NCBI RefSeq assembly: GCF_009604375.1
Contig: NZ_WEGH01000002.1
Location: forward strand, 1 to 64,000
Length of the DNA: 64,000 nt
Direction of reading: 5' to 3'
Source: Actinomadura macrotermitis
GTDB taxonomy: Bacteria; Actinomycetota; Actinomycetes; Streptosporangiales; Streptosporangiaceae
In this document: in pieces, positions 18,728 through 27,679 of the stretch
Layout of the letters: every line of letters starts with the position of its first letter
Position numbering within the stretch: the stretch's first letter is position 1
Position numbers and translations under genes: made by a program
The notes under the pieces: generated by a model
Seen by the model: the letters and a program-made list of their open reading frames with translations, nothing else
What the model was told of the DNA's origin: nothing
Database searches by the model: none

Positions 18728-19564
18728 TTACAGGGAGGTGAGCAGGGACTCCAGGAAGGCCACGACTCCAGCGGGGCCGTCGACGACGACGTCGGCGCGG
18801 TCGGCCAGCGCCGTGACCTCGGTGGAGCCGCTGCAGACCTTCACGCCGGGGACGCCCTTCTCGCGCAGGGCGTCGATGGCGTCGTAGGCGGCCAGGTCGC
18901 CCAGGTCGTCGCCGGCGAACAGCACCGCACTGGGAGAGGAGGCGCGTGATCGCAGGAAGTCGTTCAGTGCCTTGCCCTTGTCCATGCCGGGCGGGCGCAG
19001 TTCGAGGACGTACCGGCCGGGCTCGACCGCCAGCCCGGTGCGTTCGGCGAGAGCGTCCAGGAGGCCGCGCAGCCGGTCGAGCGCGACCTGCGGCTCGGCG
19101 CAGCGGCGGGTGTGCACCGCGAGCGCCTGGCCCTTGTCCTCGACATAGACCTCCGGCGGGGCGCCGGACGCCTTGAGGATCTCGGGCACCTTGGCGCGCG
19201 CCTCGGCGACGCCCGGGGGCGGCTCGGGCGTGACGAGCTCGCCGCCCTCCCAGCGTTCGAGGCCGTACTGGCCGAGCACGACCAGCCCGTCGATGCCCTC
19301 GAGGCCGCCGTACTCGACGGCCAGGGCGGCGGGGCGGCCGGTGATGATGACCAGCGCGCCCACCTGCGGGGCCAGCCGGGCCAGCGCGGGCGCCGCGCCC
19401 GGATGGGCCCGGGCCGAGGCCGGGTCGGGCACGATCGGGGCCAGGGTGCCGTCGAAGTCGAAGCCGAGCACGGCGCCGGAGGGGGCGCCGCGCAGCGCGT
19501 CGAGGCCGGCCGCGCCGGCGGTCGTCTTGGATCGGGGAGTGTTCACCTGACCAGTGTTGGACAC
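18728..19564 (-). CDS. otsB: Trehalose-6-phosphate phosphatase
   Basis: A 278-residue HAD-superfamily phosphatase that dephosphorylates trehalose-6-phosphate. Motif I is FDFDGTLAPIV (the nucleophile is the first Asp), motif II is VIITGRPA, the Lys motif lies in the PPGMDKGKAL region, and motif IV is FAGDDLGDLAAYDAI. A C1/C2b-type cap with the substrate-binding YVEDKGQALAVHTRR is present. The GTG start directly follows the stop of the DUF3263 gene (TAG|GTG), implying one transcript. It completes the OtsA pathway encoded at 9.4 kb. Confidence 0.95.
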   Translation of the reverse strand: MSNTGQVNTPRSKTTAGAAGLDALRGAPSGAVLGFDFDGTLAPIVPDPASARAHPGAAPALARLAPQVGALVIITGRPAALAVEYGGLEGIDGLVVLGQYGLERWEGGELVTPEPPPGVAEARAKVPEILKASGAPPEVYVEDKGQALAVHTRRCAEPQVALDRLRGLLDALAERTGLAVEPGRYVLELRPPGMDKGKALNDFLRSRASSPSAVLFAGDDLGDLAAYDAIDALREKGVPGVKVCSGSTEVTALADRADVVVDGPAGVVAFLESLLTSL

Positions 19565-19882
19565 CTAGGGCCGGATGCCGAGGCGACGCGCGGCGCGCTG
19601 CCGTTGCCGCTGGGTGCGCATCCGGCGCAGCCGCTTGACGAGCATCGGATCGTGCTCGAGCGCCTCGGGCCGGTCGATCACGATGTTGAGGAGCTGGTAG
19701 TACCGCGTCGCCGACATGTCGAACAGTTCACGGATCGCCTGCTCCTTGGCTCCGGCGTACTTCCACCACTGCCGCTCGAAGGCGAGGATCTGGCGGTCGC
19801 GCTCGGAGAGGAGGTCGGCCGGGAAGGCGTCGTCGTCCTCCAGGCCCGCGTTCATCGGTTCCAGGGCTGAGCCGTCGTTCAT
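19565..19882 (-). CDS. DUF3263 family protein
   Basis: A 105-residue protein with the family core LLSERDRQILAFERQWWKYAGAKEQAIRELFDMSATRYYQLLNIVIDRPEALEHDPMLVKRL. It resembles a helix-turn-helix (region 4-like) protein of about 80 residues found only in actinobacteria and usually sitting next to trehalose phosphatase genes. It has an Arg-rich C-terminus. It is translationally coupled to otsB, the first gene of a two-gene unit. Its role is unknown; DNA binding is plausible. Confidence 0.9.
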   Translation of the reverse strand: MNDGSALEPMNAGLEDDDAFPADLLSERDRQILAFERQWWKYAGAKEQAIRELFDMSATRYYQLLNIVIDRPEALEHDPMLVKRLRRMRTQRQRQRAARRLGIRP

Positions 19883-20116
19883 GCTGCCGTCCTGATCAGG
19901 GCCCGTGGCCGGGGGCGTTCGCCGCCGGCTCCTGAGTCCCCTCTGTGGTCACTAATCCCGGGCTGTCCGGGTTCGGCCGGTGCCATGCTACGCGTCCGGG
20001 ACGACATCCACCGGCGGTTCACCGGGAACGGCCCGGACGCCCCAGTGGATCACATCGGGCCGCGCACACCGGCCGGTGAACGCATCCGGCGTGGCGGGCC
20101 GAAGCCCGGCAAAAGC

Positions 20117-20129
20117 ATGTAGAGTACAT
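20117..20129. promoter_or_regulatory. Palindrome upstream of MarR gene
   Basis: ATGTA-GAG-TACAT, a 13-bp inverted repeat 50 bp before the marR start; likely an autoregulatory MarR operator, called on position and symmetry only. Confidence 0.45.
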
Positions 20130-20178
20130 CTGTATCGTCCGGTATTCGCGATGACGATCCGAAGCGGAGGAACGGAGC

Positions 20179-20742
20179 ATGGCGGCGGAAGAACGGCCCG
20201 GAGACCTGCCCGACCAGGTCCTCGCGGACATCTCGCTCGCACTGTTCCACCTGCGCCGGGTGTGGATCAAACCCGACCTGGTGAAACGGATCCGCGCCCA
20301 GACCTCCGGCGGCCCGGGCGGCCGTCCCCTCCAGCTCTCCAACCTGATGGTCGTGCACGTCGTCGCGGCCCTGTCCTCCGAGTGCGGCATGCAGGAACCG
20401 GCGGGCGAGGTCACCGTGGGCGCCGTCGCCGACCGCCTGGAGATCGACCCGTCCACGGCCAGCCGGCTCGTCGGCCACGCCATCGACACCGGCCTGCTCT
20501 CCCGCCGCCCGTCCCCCCACGACGCCCGCCGCGCCAACCTGGGCCTCACCGAGGCGGGCCTGCGCGTCAAGCAGGTCGCCGACCGCTTCCGCCGCGCCTA
20601 CCTGGACGAGCTGATGGCCGAGTGGACACCCGGCGAGCGGGCCATGTTCGCGGACCTGCTCACCCGGTTCGCCCAGGCGGCCGCCCAGAAGCCGATGGAC
20701 CCCGACCTCGACAAGATCTTCAAGGAAGCCCGGGCGGACTGA
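20179..20742 (+). CDS. MarR-family transcriptional regulator
   Basis: 187 residues with the MarR winged helix-turn-helix: VTVGAVADRLEIDPSTASRLVGHAIDTGLLSRRPSPHDARRANLGLTEAGLRVKQVADRFRR (about 80-145), including the wing DARR-NL. Helices before and after form the usual dimer interface. Ligand and targets are unknown. It is preceded by an AAGCGGAGGAACGG ribosome site and a TACAT palindrome; there is no adjacent co-directional efflux or catabolic gene, so control may be in trans. Confidence 0.88.
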   Translation: MAAEERPGDLPDQVLADISLALFHLRRVWIKPDLVKRIRAQTSGGPGGRPLQLSNLMVVHVVAALSSECGMQEPAGEVTVGAVADRLEIDPSTASRLVGHAIDTGLLSRRPSPHDARRANLGLTEAGLRVKQVADRFRRAYLDELMAEWTPGERAMFADLLTRFAQAAAQKPMDPDLDKIFKEARAD

Positions 20743-20955
20743 CCCCGAAGCCCGCTTCCCGGTGCGCCAGGCGGCCCGCCGCCGCTCGGCTCCCCGGAAC
20801 AGACGCACCCGTCTCAGAACAAGGCGTCCCGCTCCGGCTCACCACCGGCGCGAAACGCCTTCCACGCGGGCCGTACCCACCCATTTCACTTCCCGGGCGT
20901 GCGCTCCCGAGCACGACCGGACGCTGTGGCGGGCCCGCCACAGCGCCTCAGCCGG

Positions 20956-21240
20956 TCATTCGCCGTACCGGAGGGCCGCCATGCGCGACTGGTAGTCGTC
21001 CTCGTCGATCTCACCGCGGGCGAAGCGGTCGGCGAGCGTCGCGCGGGCCTGGTTCATCGGGTCGGCCTTGGCCGCGTTCGTGGCCGCCGTCGCGTTGACA
21101 CGGCGGCGCATCAGGTAGAATGCGGCGCCGAAGACCACCAGCCAGAACAGCCCGAACGTGATCGGGAACACCGGCCAGTAGGCGGGAGCGTCCCCGCCGT
21201 CCTGCCAGGGCCCCGGATGGACCTGCAGCGCCGTCAGCAT
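20956..21240 (-). CDS. Membrane protein with C-terminal SHOCT domain
   Basis: 94 residues from the second of two nearby ATG codons. The ribosome site AAGGAGG lies 9 nt before this ATG but only 3 nt before the upstream one, which decides the start. There is one membrane helix (PVFPITFGLFWLVVFGAAFYLM) and a C-terminal SHOCT motif (ARATLADRFARGEIDEDDYQSRMAAL), a short oligomerisation module. SHOCT proteins are common stress-associated membrane proteins; the exact function is unknown. Its upstream region runs into the 150-bp repeats. Confidence 0.85.
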   Translation of the reverse strand: MLTALQVHPGPWQDGGDAPAYWPVFPITFGLFWLVVFGAAFYLMRRRVNATAATNAAKADPMNQARATLADRFARGEIDEDDYQSRMAALRYGE

Positions 21241-21380
21241 CGTCATCGACCTCCTTGTTGCGGATAAGCCGATGGTCGGCGACAGGTACGCCCCCGGACA
21301 TCGTCCGGCCGGCTGCACCTGGGCTACGCCCGCTGGAGTAGCAGGACGGTTTCCACTACCGCAATAGACCCAAAGGAGCC

Positions 21381-21935
21381 GCTGCCCTTGGCCATCCCGC
21401 CGATTCCCCCGGTCGGCAGCGTGACCGCGCCTGCCGGAGTCGCAGCTCGGACTCCCGCCACAACGGCGGACGGCAGTGCTTTTCAATCAGAGGGCACGTT
21501 CGGCGTCCGATCCGGCGGAACCATCCGCGTCGATGCCGAAGGGGGTGCTGCCCCTCGCCCTGTCAGCAGCGTGACCGTGCCGCCGGAGCCGCAGGTCAGG
21601 CTCCCACCACAACGGCGGGCGACAGTCCTTCTCTCCAAACAGAGGACACCTTCGACGCGCGGCCAGCGGAACCATCCGCAGCGACGCCGAAGGGACTGCT
21701 GCCTTCGCCCTGCCAACAGCGTGACCGCGACCGCCGGAGTCACAGGACGGGCTCCCGCCATAACGGCGGACGGCAGTGCTTTTTCAATCAGAGGATGCGT
21801 TCGACGTCCGATCCAGCGGAACCGTCCGCATCGTCGCCGAAAAGGGTGCTGCCCTTCGCCCCACTAGCAACATGACCGCGACCACCGGCGTCGCAGGGCG
21901 GGTCCGGTTACCACCACGGCGGGCGGTAGTCCTCC
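21381..21935. repeat. 150-bp tandem repeat (about 3.6 copies)
   Basis: Equivalent points (GTGACCG) fall at 21,421, 21,571, 21,721 and 21,872, giving a unit of 150-151 bp. Each unit holds CGCC(A)CAACGGCGG, CAATCAGAGG, CCGATCCGGCGGAACC and a GGTGCTGCCC block. The last copy runs into the 3' end of the subtilase gene, where its ACGGCGGGCGGTAGTC part encodes the C-terminal DYRPPW. The unit length is a multiple of three, but frames shift between copies, so it is not a repeat protein; it looks like expansion of gene-end DNA. No other gene is seen between 21,241 and 21,907. Confidence 0.75.
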
Positions 21936-24208
21936 TCGTCGACCGGGCGAGGGCGTTTGGGGGCCTGCACCTGCGGGTCTTCGGCCAGTCCCGGTGGTGG
22001 GGACGACGGAACGGCGCTGGTCGGGAACTCGTCCAGCAGCGGCCGGGCGGGCGGAGGCTCCGCCGCCGGAGCGGGGGACCCCTCTTCGGCCAGGGGCGAC
22101 TCCCCTAGCGCGTCCCGGCGGAACCGCTCCCAGTCGTCGTTGTCGAAGGGGGCGCTGTCCTCGGGCGTCTCGCTCTGGTCAGCGGCGCGGCCGAACCCGT
22201 TCACCGCCGAACCGTCCCAGCCGATCGCGTCCGCCGGTCCAGGCGCCTCCTCCAGGCCGCTCCCGGGTGCCGAGCCGCGGCCGCCCTGGTCCAGCAAGCC
22301 GTGTCCCGGCTGGTCCACCGGGGAACCGCCGGCTTCCGGCGCGCCGTTCACGCCTGCCGGCTCGTAACCGGGTTGGGGCGGACCGTCCCAGCCGGTCCCG
22401 TTCACCGGCTCTGGTGTTCCGGCCGTGCCGTAGGCGGTTCCGGTTCCCGGCGCCCCATTCAGGGCCGTCCCATCGCTTCGACCATGACCGGGATCGGCCT
22501 GGCCGCTCTCGTCTGCGGGGCCGGTCCATGGCGTTGAGCCGGCGGCCGATGCGCCGCTCAGGCCCAGTCCGCTCGCCGGGCCGTGTGCGGTGGCTCCCGG
22601 CGCGCTCTCCAGGCCGGTCCACGGTGTTGAACCGTGGCCGGGGCCGGCGGATGGCGAACCGGTCCAGCCGGTCTCGTCCGCCGCGGCATAGGGGGCGCCC
22701 TGCGCATCTGCCCGGCCATGTGCGGAGCCGGTTGCCGGGCCGGACATCGGCGGGGCGGGGCTGCGGGTCTCGACCGCCGCGCCATATGCGGCTCCTGGCG
22801 CATCTGCCGGGGCGGTCAGGTCGAGGGCGCCCGGCGCAGGACCGGTCGTGCCGGCGTTGGATGCCAGGCCGTGGGCTTCGGCCATGGCCGGCTCGGGGCG
22901 ACCTTCGTCGAAGGGGTCCGGTTCGTCTCCCGGGCGGCGGCGCTGGCGCCAGCCGAGGATCAGCCCGGCCAGGACGACGACACCGCCACCGCCGACGATG
23001 CCGACGATCAGCGTCTCGGTGCCCTGCTCGGCGTCGTGGGCGACCGGGGTCGGCTGGGCGGCCGGCGCCGGCGGGGCCGCGACCTTGCCGTGCGCCGTCC
23101 GGTTGAGCCTGCCCGCCGCCGTCAGGGCGCGGGTCGCGTCGAGCGGGCCGGCGCAGGTGGAGGTGCCCGTCGGCTGCCCCGGGCGGGCCGGCGAGCCCTG
23201 CACCAGCGCCTGGCGGACCTGGTCGGGGGTCAGCTTGGGGTAGCGGGAGCGGATCAGCGCGGCCACGCCGGCGACCAGGGCCGAGGACGGGCTGGTGCCG
23301 GTGCCGACGACGTAGCCGCTGCCGGTGTCCGCGCTGACGATCTCCACGCCGGGCGCGCACACCGCGACGTAGGGGCGGCGGTTGCTGTCCTTCCACAGCC
23401 GCCCCTTCTGGTCCAGCGCGCCGACGGCGATCACGCCCGGGTAGGCGGCGGGGAAGTTCTTGCGGTTGGCGCCGGCGCCGTCGTTGCCGGCCGACGCGAT
23501 CAGCACGACGCCCTTGTCGAGCGCGTACCGGATGGCCGACTCCTCGGTGCTGTTGCCGTTGTAGAGCAACTGGCCGCCGCCGAGGGACATGTTGATGATC
23601 CCCGCACCGTGGTCCACGGCGTAGCGGATGCCCTGCGCCACCGCCGCGTTGCGGTTGTGGCCGACCTGGGCGCCGTTCTGCCGCATCGGGTCGTCGTTCT
23701 CCCAGGTGACCCGGATCGACAGGACGCGGCTCTGCGGCGCGACCCCGATGACGCCCTCCTGCTGGCCGGCGCCGTGGCCGTGCCCGGCGATGATGCTGGC
23801 CATCGAGGTGCCGTGCAGGCCCCAGTACTTGCTGCCGGGGCGCCGGGCGCCGCCGGTGAGGTCGGGGCCGGTGTCGACGCGGCCGACCAGGTCGGGGTGG
23901 CGTTTGTCGACGCCGGTGTCCAGCACCGCGACGGTGACGTCGGCGCCCTTGGACCACTTCCAGGCGCGCGGCACCCGCATCGCGTTCAGGTGCCACTCGC
24001 GGGCGCGGATCTGGTCGGTGGGCGCCGCGAGCAGGGCGCCGGCCGCGGCGCCGCGGACGTGGCGGGCGCGGTGGTCCGGGCCGTCCTCGGGGGCCAGCGC
24101 GGCGGGGACGGCGACGGCGGCGGTGAGGGTCAGCGCGGTCAGCGCCGCGGCGGTGCGGGCGCCGAGGCGGGGTTGCGGCAGGGAACGGCGGCGACGCGCG
24201 TGGGACAC
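21908..24208 (-). CDS. Membrane-anchored S8 subtilisin-like protease (mycosin-like)
   Basis: 766 residues from GTG, 8 nt after a GGAGGAGG ribosome site. A twin-Arg/hydrophobic signal (about 1-40) precedes the subtilase domain with Asp97 (VAVLDTGVD), His132 (GLHGTSMAS) and Ser306 (GTGTSPSSALVAG, with Pro-Ser-Ser-Ala after the Ser instead of the common MAAPH). A membrane helix (about 399-420) is followed by RQRRR. This signal-protease-helix layout is that of mycosins, the type VII secretion proteases, but no ecc/esx gene is nearby. Unlike mycosins it has a 340-residue intracellular tail of low-complexity Gly/Pro/Ala with recurring STPWTG and TGWDG motifs. Its end is shared with the 150-bp repeats. 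Confidence 0.88.
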   Translation of the reverse strand: MSHARRRRSLPQPRLGARTAAALTALTLTAAVAVPAALAPEDGPDHRARHVRGAAAGALLAAPTDQIRAREWHLNAMRVPRAWKWSKGADVTVAVLDTGVDKRHPDLVGRVDTGPDLTGGARRPGSKYWGLHGTSMASIIAGHGHGAGQQEGVIGVAPQSRVLSIRVTWENDDPMRQNGAQVGHNRNAAVAQGIRYAVDHGAGIINMSLGGGQLLYNGNSTEESAIRYALDKGVVLIASAGNDGAGANRKNFPAAYPGVIAVGALDQKGRLWKDSNRRPYVAVCAPGVEIVSADTGSGYVVGTGTSPSSALVAGVAALIRSRYPKLTPDQVRQALVQGSPARPGQPTGTSTCAGPLDATRALTAAGRLNRTAHGKVAAPPAPAAQPTPVAHDAEQGTETLIVGIVGGGGVVVLAGLILGWRQRRRPGDEPDPFDEGRPEPAMAEAHGLASNAGTTGPAPGALDLTAPADAPGAAYGAAVETRSPAPPMSGPATGSAHGRADAQGAPYAAADETGWTGSPSAGPGHGSTPWTGLESAPGATAHGPASGLGLSGASAAGSTPWTGPADESGQADPGHGRSDGTALNGAPGTGTAYGTAGTPEPVNGTGWDGPPQPGYEPAGVNGAPEAGGSPVDQPGHGLLDQGGRGSAPGSGLEEAPGPADAIGWDGSAVNGFGRAADQSETPEDSAPFDNDDWERFRRDALGESPLAEEGSPAPAAEPPPARPLLDEFPTSAVPSSPPPGLAEDPQVQAPKRPRPVDEEDYRPPWW

Positions 24209-24468
24209 CCGCCGCACCTCCTCCCGGCAGCCGGCCGCGGACCGTGGGACGTCCGCTGCGGCACGGAACCCGGGCGCCTCGGTGGCCCCGGCCCCTCGTC
24301 GCGCCCCGGCCGACCCGCGAGACGCGAGTTGACATTCTGCCACGCCGCCCGGTGCCCGCTCGGGCACTCGGCGCATGAGGGCACGCTTCCGGACAGCGCG
24401 GGACTTCCGGCCGCGTCCACCTGCCCGGAGGATATCGGGCTGGGGAACGTGTCCCGGCCCGCGGTGGA

Positions 24469-24942
24469 TCAGGAGCAGGTGCCGTACGGCTGGTCGCAGT
24501 GCAGGGCGCGGCCGCCGAGGGACGGGCGGATCCTGTCGACCAGCTCGCCGGGCCCGGTCACCAGCCAGTTGGGGCCCTGCAGGATCGCGAACGCGCCCTG
24601 CTCGCCGAGCGCGCTCTGCCCGACGCCGCTGCGCCAGCCCTCCAGCGCCGTCTGCATGCTGATGCCCATGCCGGGGGTGATGACGGTCGCGGCGACGTAG
24701 TGGCCGTCGTAGCGGCATTCGACGCGGGTGCCGTCGGCGTCGCAGCCGGTCGCCCCGTTCGCCCGCAGCGCCGCCGCGATCTGCCCGGTGTTCTGCTGGG
24801 GGCGGGCGCTGGCCGCGGGACGGGCGGCGTCGTCGTCGCCGTCGCCCATCACGAACGCGGCGACTCCCGCGGTGGCCAGGACGGTGCCGCCGATCGCGCC
24901 GGCCAAGGCGAGCAAGGGCTTGGGCTTCATGCCGTCCAGCAT
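24469..24942 (-). CDS. Signal-anchored secreted protein, unknown
   Basis: 157 residues with a positively charged start (MKPKPLL), one hydrophobic segment (about 8-32) and an acidic GDGDDDA stretch, then an outer domain with four cysteines (TGCDADGTRVEC and HCDQPYGTCS) able to make two disulfides. The start at 24,942 has an AGGG site directly before it; ATG at 24,930 (MKPKP) is an equally good alternative. No family is recognised. It is co-directional with, and 260 bp upstream of, the subtilase; the gap holds no gene. Confidence 0.65.
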   Translation of the reverse strand: MLDGMKPKPLLALAGAIGGTVLATAGVAAFVMGDGDDDAARPAASARPQQNTGQIAAALRANGATGCDADGTRVECRYDGHYVAATVITPGMGISMQTALEGWRSGVGQSALGEQGAFAILQGPNWLVTGPGELVDRIRPSLGGRALHCDQPYGTCS

Positions 24943-25017
24943 GCCCTACCGCTCGGTAACCTCTGGCCGGAAAACGGTGTTAGGCCGACCACGTAAGCAC
25001 CCACTGCCACCTGCGCA

Positions 25018-25042
25018 AAGGACCCCTCCGCAAGGGAGGGGC
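25018..25042 (-). terminator. Terminator of the symporter operon
   Basis: The minus strand carries CCCCTCC-N5-GGAGGGGT followed by CCTTT. It lies about 23 bp past the symporter stop codon. Confidence 0.7.
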
Positions 25043-25064
25043 CCGGGGGCGGGGGCGCGGTGGC

Positions 25065-26783
25065 TCAGACCGAGCCGGCGCCCGTCAGCGAACGGACCGA
25101 CAGGTCGTCGTAGTGCTCGGGGTCGGCCTTCTCGCGGCCGAGCAGCGTGCCGAGGACGGCGCACAGGAACCCGAACGGGATCGACACCAGGCCGGGGTTC
25201 TCCATCGGGAACACGTGGAAGTCGACGCCGAGCGGGAACAGCGACTGGCTCGCGCCCGTCACCGGGTCGACCTTGCCGGAGACCACCGGCGACAGGAAGA
25301 CCAGCACCAGCGAGCTGAGCAGGCCGCCGTAGATGCCCGCCACCACCCCGGCGGTGTTGAACCGCTTCCAGAACAGCGACAGCGTGATGGCGGGCAGGTT
25401 CGCCGCGGCCGCCATCGCGAACGCCAGCGCCACCAGGAACGCGACGTTGAGGTTGCGGGCGATCACCGCGAGCACGACGGCGAAGGTGCCGATGAGCAGC
25501 GCCGAGAAGCGCGCCACCGCGACCTCCTGCGACTCGCGCGGCCGGCCGAGCATCAGCACGTGGCCGAAGAAGTCGTGCGCGAGCGAGGTGGACGAGGCCA
25601 GCACCAGGCCCGACACCACCGCCAGGATCGTGGCGAACGCGACGGCGGCGATGAAGGCCAGCAGGATCTCGCCGCCGACGCGGCCGCCGATGTGCTGCCC
25701 GACCGCCTGGGCGAGCTGCGGCGCGGCGGTGTTGCCCGCCGGGTCCTGGGCGACGATGGCGGCCCGGCCGACCAGCGCGGACGCGCCGAACCCGAGGGCG
25801 AGCGTCATCAGGTAGAACACGCCGACCAGCCCGATCGCCCAGTTCACCGAGGTGCGGGCGGCGCGCGCGTCGGGCACGGTGAAGAACCGGGTGATGATGT
25901 GCGGCAGGCCGGCGGTGCCGAGGATCAGCGCCAGCGCGAGGCTGATGAAGTCCAGCTTGTTGAGCAGGGTCCGCGCGGGGTCGCCGGGGACCTCCCGGCC
26001 GTATTTCAGGCCGGGCTGCAGGAACGCGTCCTTCTTGCCGCTGGCCTCGGCGGCCGAGCCGAGCAGCGAGCTCAGGTTGAACCCGAACCTGGCCAGCACC
26101 AGCAGCGTCAGCACGAACGCGCCGGCGAGCAGCAGCCCCGCCTTGACGATCTGCACCCAGGTGGTGCCCTTCATGCCGCCGAACATCACATAGACGATCA
26201 TCAGCGCGCCGACCGCGACGATCGTCAGCGTCTTGGCGGTGCCGGCCGACATCCCCAGGAAGCTCTCGCCGGGGTGGATGCCGAGCAGCAGCGACACCAG
26301 GGCGCCCGCGCCGACCATCTGCGCCAGCAGGTAGAACACCGACACCGTCACCGTCGACACGGCGGCGGCGGTGCGCACCGGGGGCTGCCGCATCCGGTGC
26401 GCGAGCACGTCGGCCATGGTGAACCGGCCGGCGTTGCGCATCAGCTCGACGAACAGCAGCGTGAGCAGCCAGGCCACCAGGAAGCCGATGGAGTACAGGA
26501 AACCGTCGTATCCCGACAGCGCGATGATCCCGGCGATGCCGAGGAACGACGCCGCCGACATGTAGTCGCCGGCGAGCGCGATGCCGTTCTGCGGGCCGGA
26601 GAACATCCGGCCGCCCGCATAGAAGTCGTCGGCGCTCTTGGTGTTGACGCGCGCCCAGATCGTGATGGCGAGGGTGATGCCGATGAACGCCAGGAACATC
26701 CCGAACGTCAGCGCGCGGCCGCCGACGTTCCCGGTGGCCGCGGTGGCGAGCGGCGCGGCGGGCGCGGCGCTCACCGCAGCCAT
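25065..26783 (-). CDS. actP: Na+/solute symporter, acetate permease (ActP) type
   Basis: A 572-residue sodium:solute symporter (SSS family) with about 13 membrane helices. The start MAAVSAAPAAP overlaps the DUF485 gene by 13 bp, as usual for this pair. Signature segments are ADDFYAGGR, GDYMSAASFLGIAG, GFLYSIGFLVAWLLTLLFV, GTAGLPHIITRFFTVPDARAARTSV and SSTSLAHDFF. Proteins of this type with a DUF485 partner import acetate, propionate or pyruvate. It is the last gene before a terminator. The cation motif GLPH-TRFF is intact, so it should be functional. Confidence 0.93.
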   Translation of the reverse strand: MAAVSAAPAAPLATAATGNVGGRALTFGMFLAFIGITLAITIWARVNTKSADDFYAGGRMFSGPQNGIALAGDYMSAASFLGIAGIIALSGYDGFLYSIGFLVAWLLTLLFVELMRNAGRFTMADVLAHRMRQPPVRTAAAVSTVTVSVFYLLAQMVGAGALVSLLLGIHPGESFLGMSAGTAKTLTIVAVGALMIVYVMFGGMKGTTWVQIVKAGLLLAGAFVLTLLVLARFGFNLSSLLGSAAEASGKKDAFLQPGLKYGREVPGDPARTLLNKLDFISLALALILGTAGLPHIITRFFTVPDARAARTSVNWAIGLVGVFYLMTLALGFGASALVGRAAIVAQDPAGNTAAPQLAQAVGQHIGGRVGGEILLAFIAAVAFATILAVVSGLVLASSTSLAHDFFGHVLMLGRPRESQEVAVARFSALLIGTFAVVLAVIARNLNVAFLVALAFAMAAAANLPAITLSLFWKRFNTAGVVAGIYGGLLSSLVLVFLSPVVSGKVDPVTGASQSLFPLGVDFHVFPMENPGLVSIPFGFLCAVLGTLLGREKADPEHYDDLSVRSLTGAGSV

Positions 26784-27355
26784 CCCGGATCCGGCCGGAC
26801 GGGGCCGGCCCAGCCCTCGCGGCCGCGCTGCTCGGTGTCGTGCTGCTCGATGCCGTGCTGCTCGACGCCGCGCGGTCCGGCGTGCGGTTCGGGCGCGGCG
26901 CCCGGGACGTGGCCCGGCAGCGCGCCGAAGCCGGGACGCAGCCGCGGCCCGCCGTCGGCGTCGTGCGGCGCCCGGCGGGCGAACGGCACGCCGGGGGCCT
27001 GGTCGGCCTCGGCCCGCAGCACCTGCGCGAGCGGGTCCAGGACCCGGCGCGCGTAGGCGGTGTAGCACCAGGCCAGCAGGAACGTCGAGGCGAACTGCAG
27101 CACCCCGAGCAGCAGCGCGACGTTGATGTTGCCGATCACCGGCTGCGCCATGAGCCCGCGGGCAAACGCCGACAACAGCACGTACAGCAGGTACCAGCCC
27201 ATGAACGTGGCGACGACGGTCAGCGCCAGCCGCCGGAACCTCATCCGCAGCAGTCGGAACCTCTCGTCCTGCGCCATCGCCGCATAGCGTTTCGGCTGCC
27301 TTTGCCGGGCATGGCCGCTGCCCCTGCGCTCGGGCGGCCCTGAGTCCCAGACCAT
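26771..27355 (-). CDS. DUF485 membrane protein, symporter partner
   Basis: 194 residues. The DUF485 core with two membrane helices is at about 40-110 (LTVVATFMGWYLLYVLLSAFARGLM ... NVALLLGVLQFASTFLLAWCYTAYARRVLDPLA). It is normally a 100-residue protein; here it has a long Pro/Gly/His-rich tail (about 125-194). DUF485 proteins are translated before, and with, acetate permease. The ATG at 27,355 is accepted, but MAQDERFRLLR (residue 27) would also suit. A TAGTGA palindrome and possible promoter lie just upstream. Confidence 0.88.
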   Translation of the reverse strand: MVWDSGPPERRGSGHARQRQPKRYAAMAQDERFRLLRMRFRRLALTVVATFMGWYLLYVLLSAFARGLMAQPVIGNINVALLLGVLQFASTFLLAWCYTAYARRVLDPLAQVLRAEADQAPGVPFARRAPHDADGGPRLRPGFGALPGHVPGAAPEPHAGPRGVEQHGIEQHDTEQRGREGWAGPVRPDPGWLR

Positions 27356-27387
27356 CCGGCCCTCCCCTGACCCATTATGACTCTGTG

Positions 27388-27404
27388 TAGTGACGTCATC
27401 ACTA
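27388..27404. promoter_or_regulatory. 17-bp palindrome upstream of DUF485-symporter operon
   Basis: TAGTGACGTCATCACTA: arms TAGTGA and TCACTA around CGTCA. It is 33 bp before the DUF485 start, overlapping the expected promoter (minus strand CATAAT at about 27,373-27,378), so it looks like a repressor site of GntR or similar type. The rest of 27,356-27,679 holds no gene. Confidence 0.5.
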
Positions 27405-27679
27405 TGAGATCAAAGAATGATGCCAGTCAGTGGCCAGTTTGCGAGAACGCGGGAAAAAGTCGCCACGGCAAGGTCAACCTTGCCCGCAAGCAACCCCAGT
27501 TCATCCGGAATTGCGGCGAATCCACCGGAATGCCGCGTCGCGGGCCCAGGGAGAGCGGAGACCCGGCGAACGGCCTTCCCACGCGGCGGAACCCACCGAA
27601 CGGCCTGTTCAGAGGGCAACACTACGACTCATCCGTCACCCTCCGCACTCACTTCGGCAATCTCGCTCGTTTTCCTCGC

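Noticed and set aside
21388..21867. A repeat protein gene on the plus strand
   Set aside because: The unit is 150 bp, but the similarity moves between frames from copy to copy, so it is not under coding selection.
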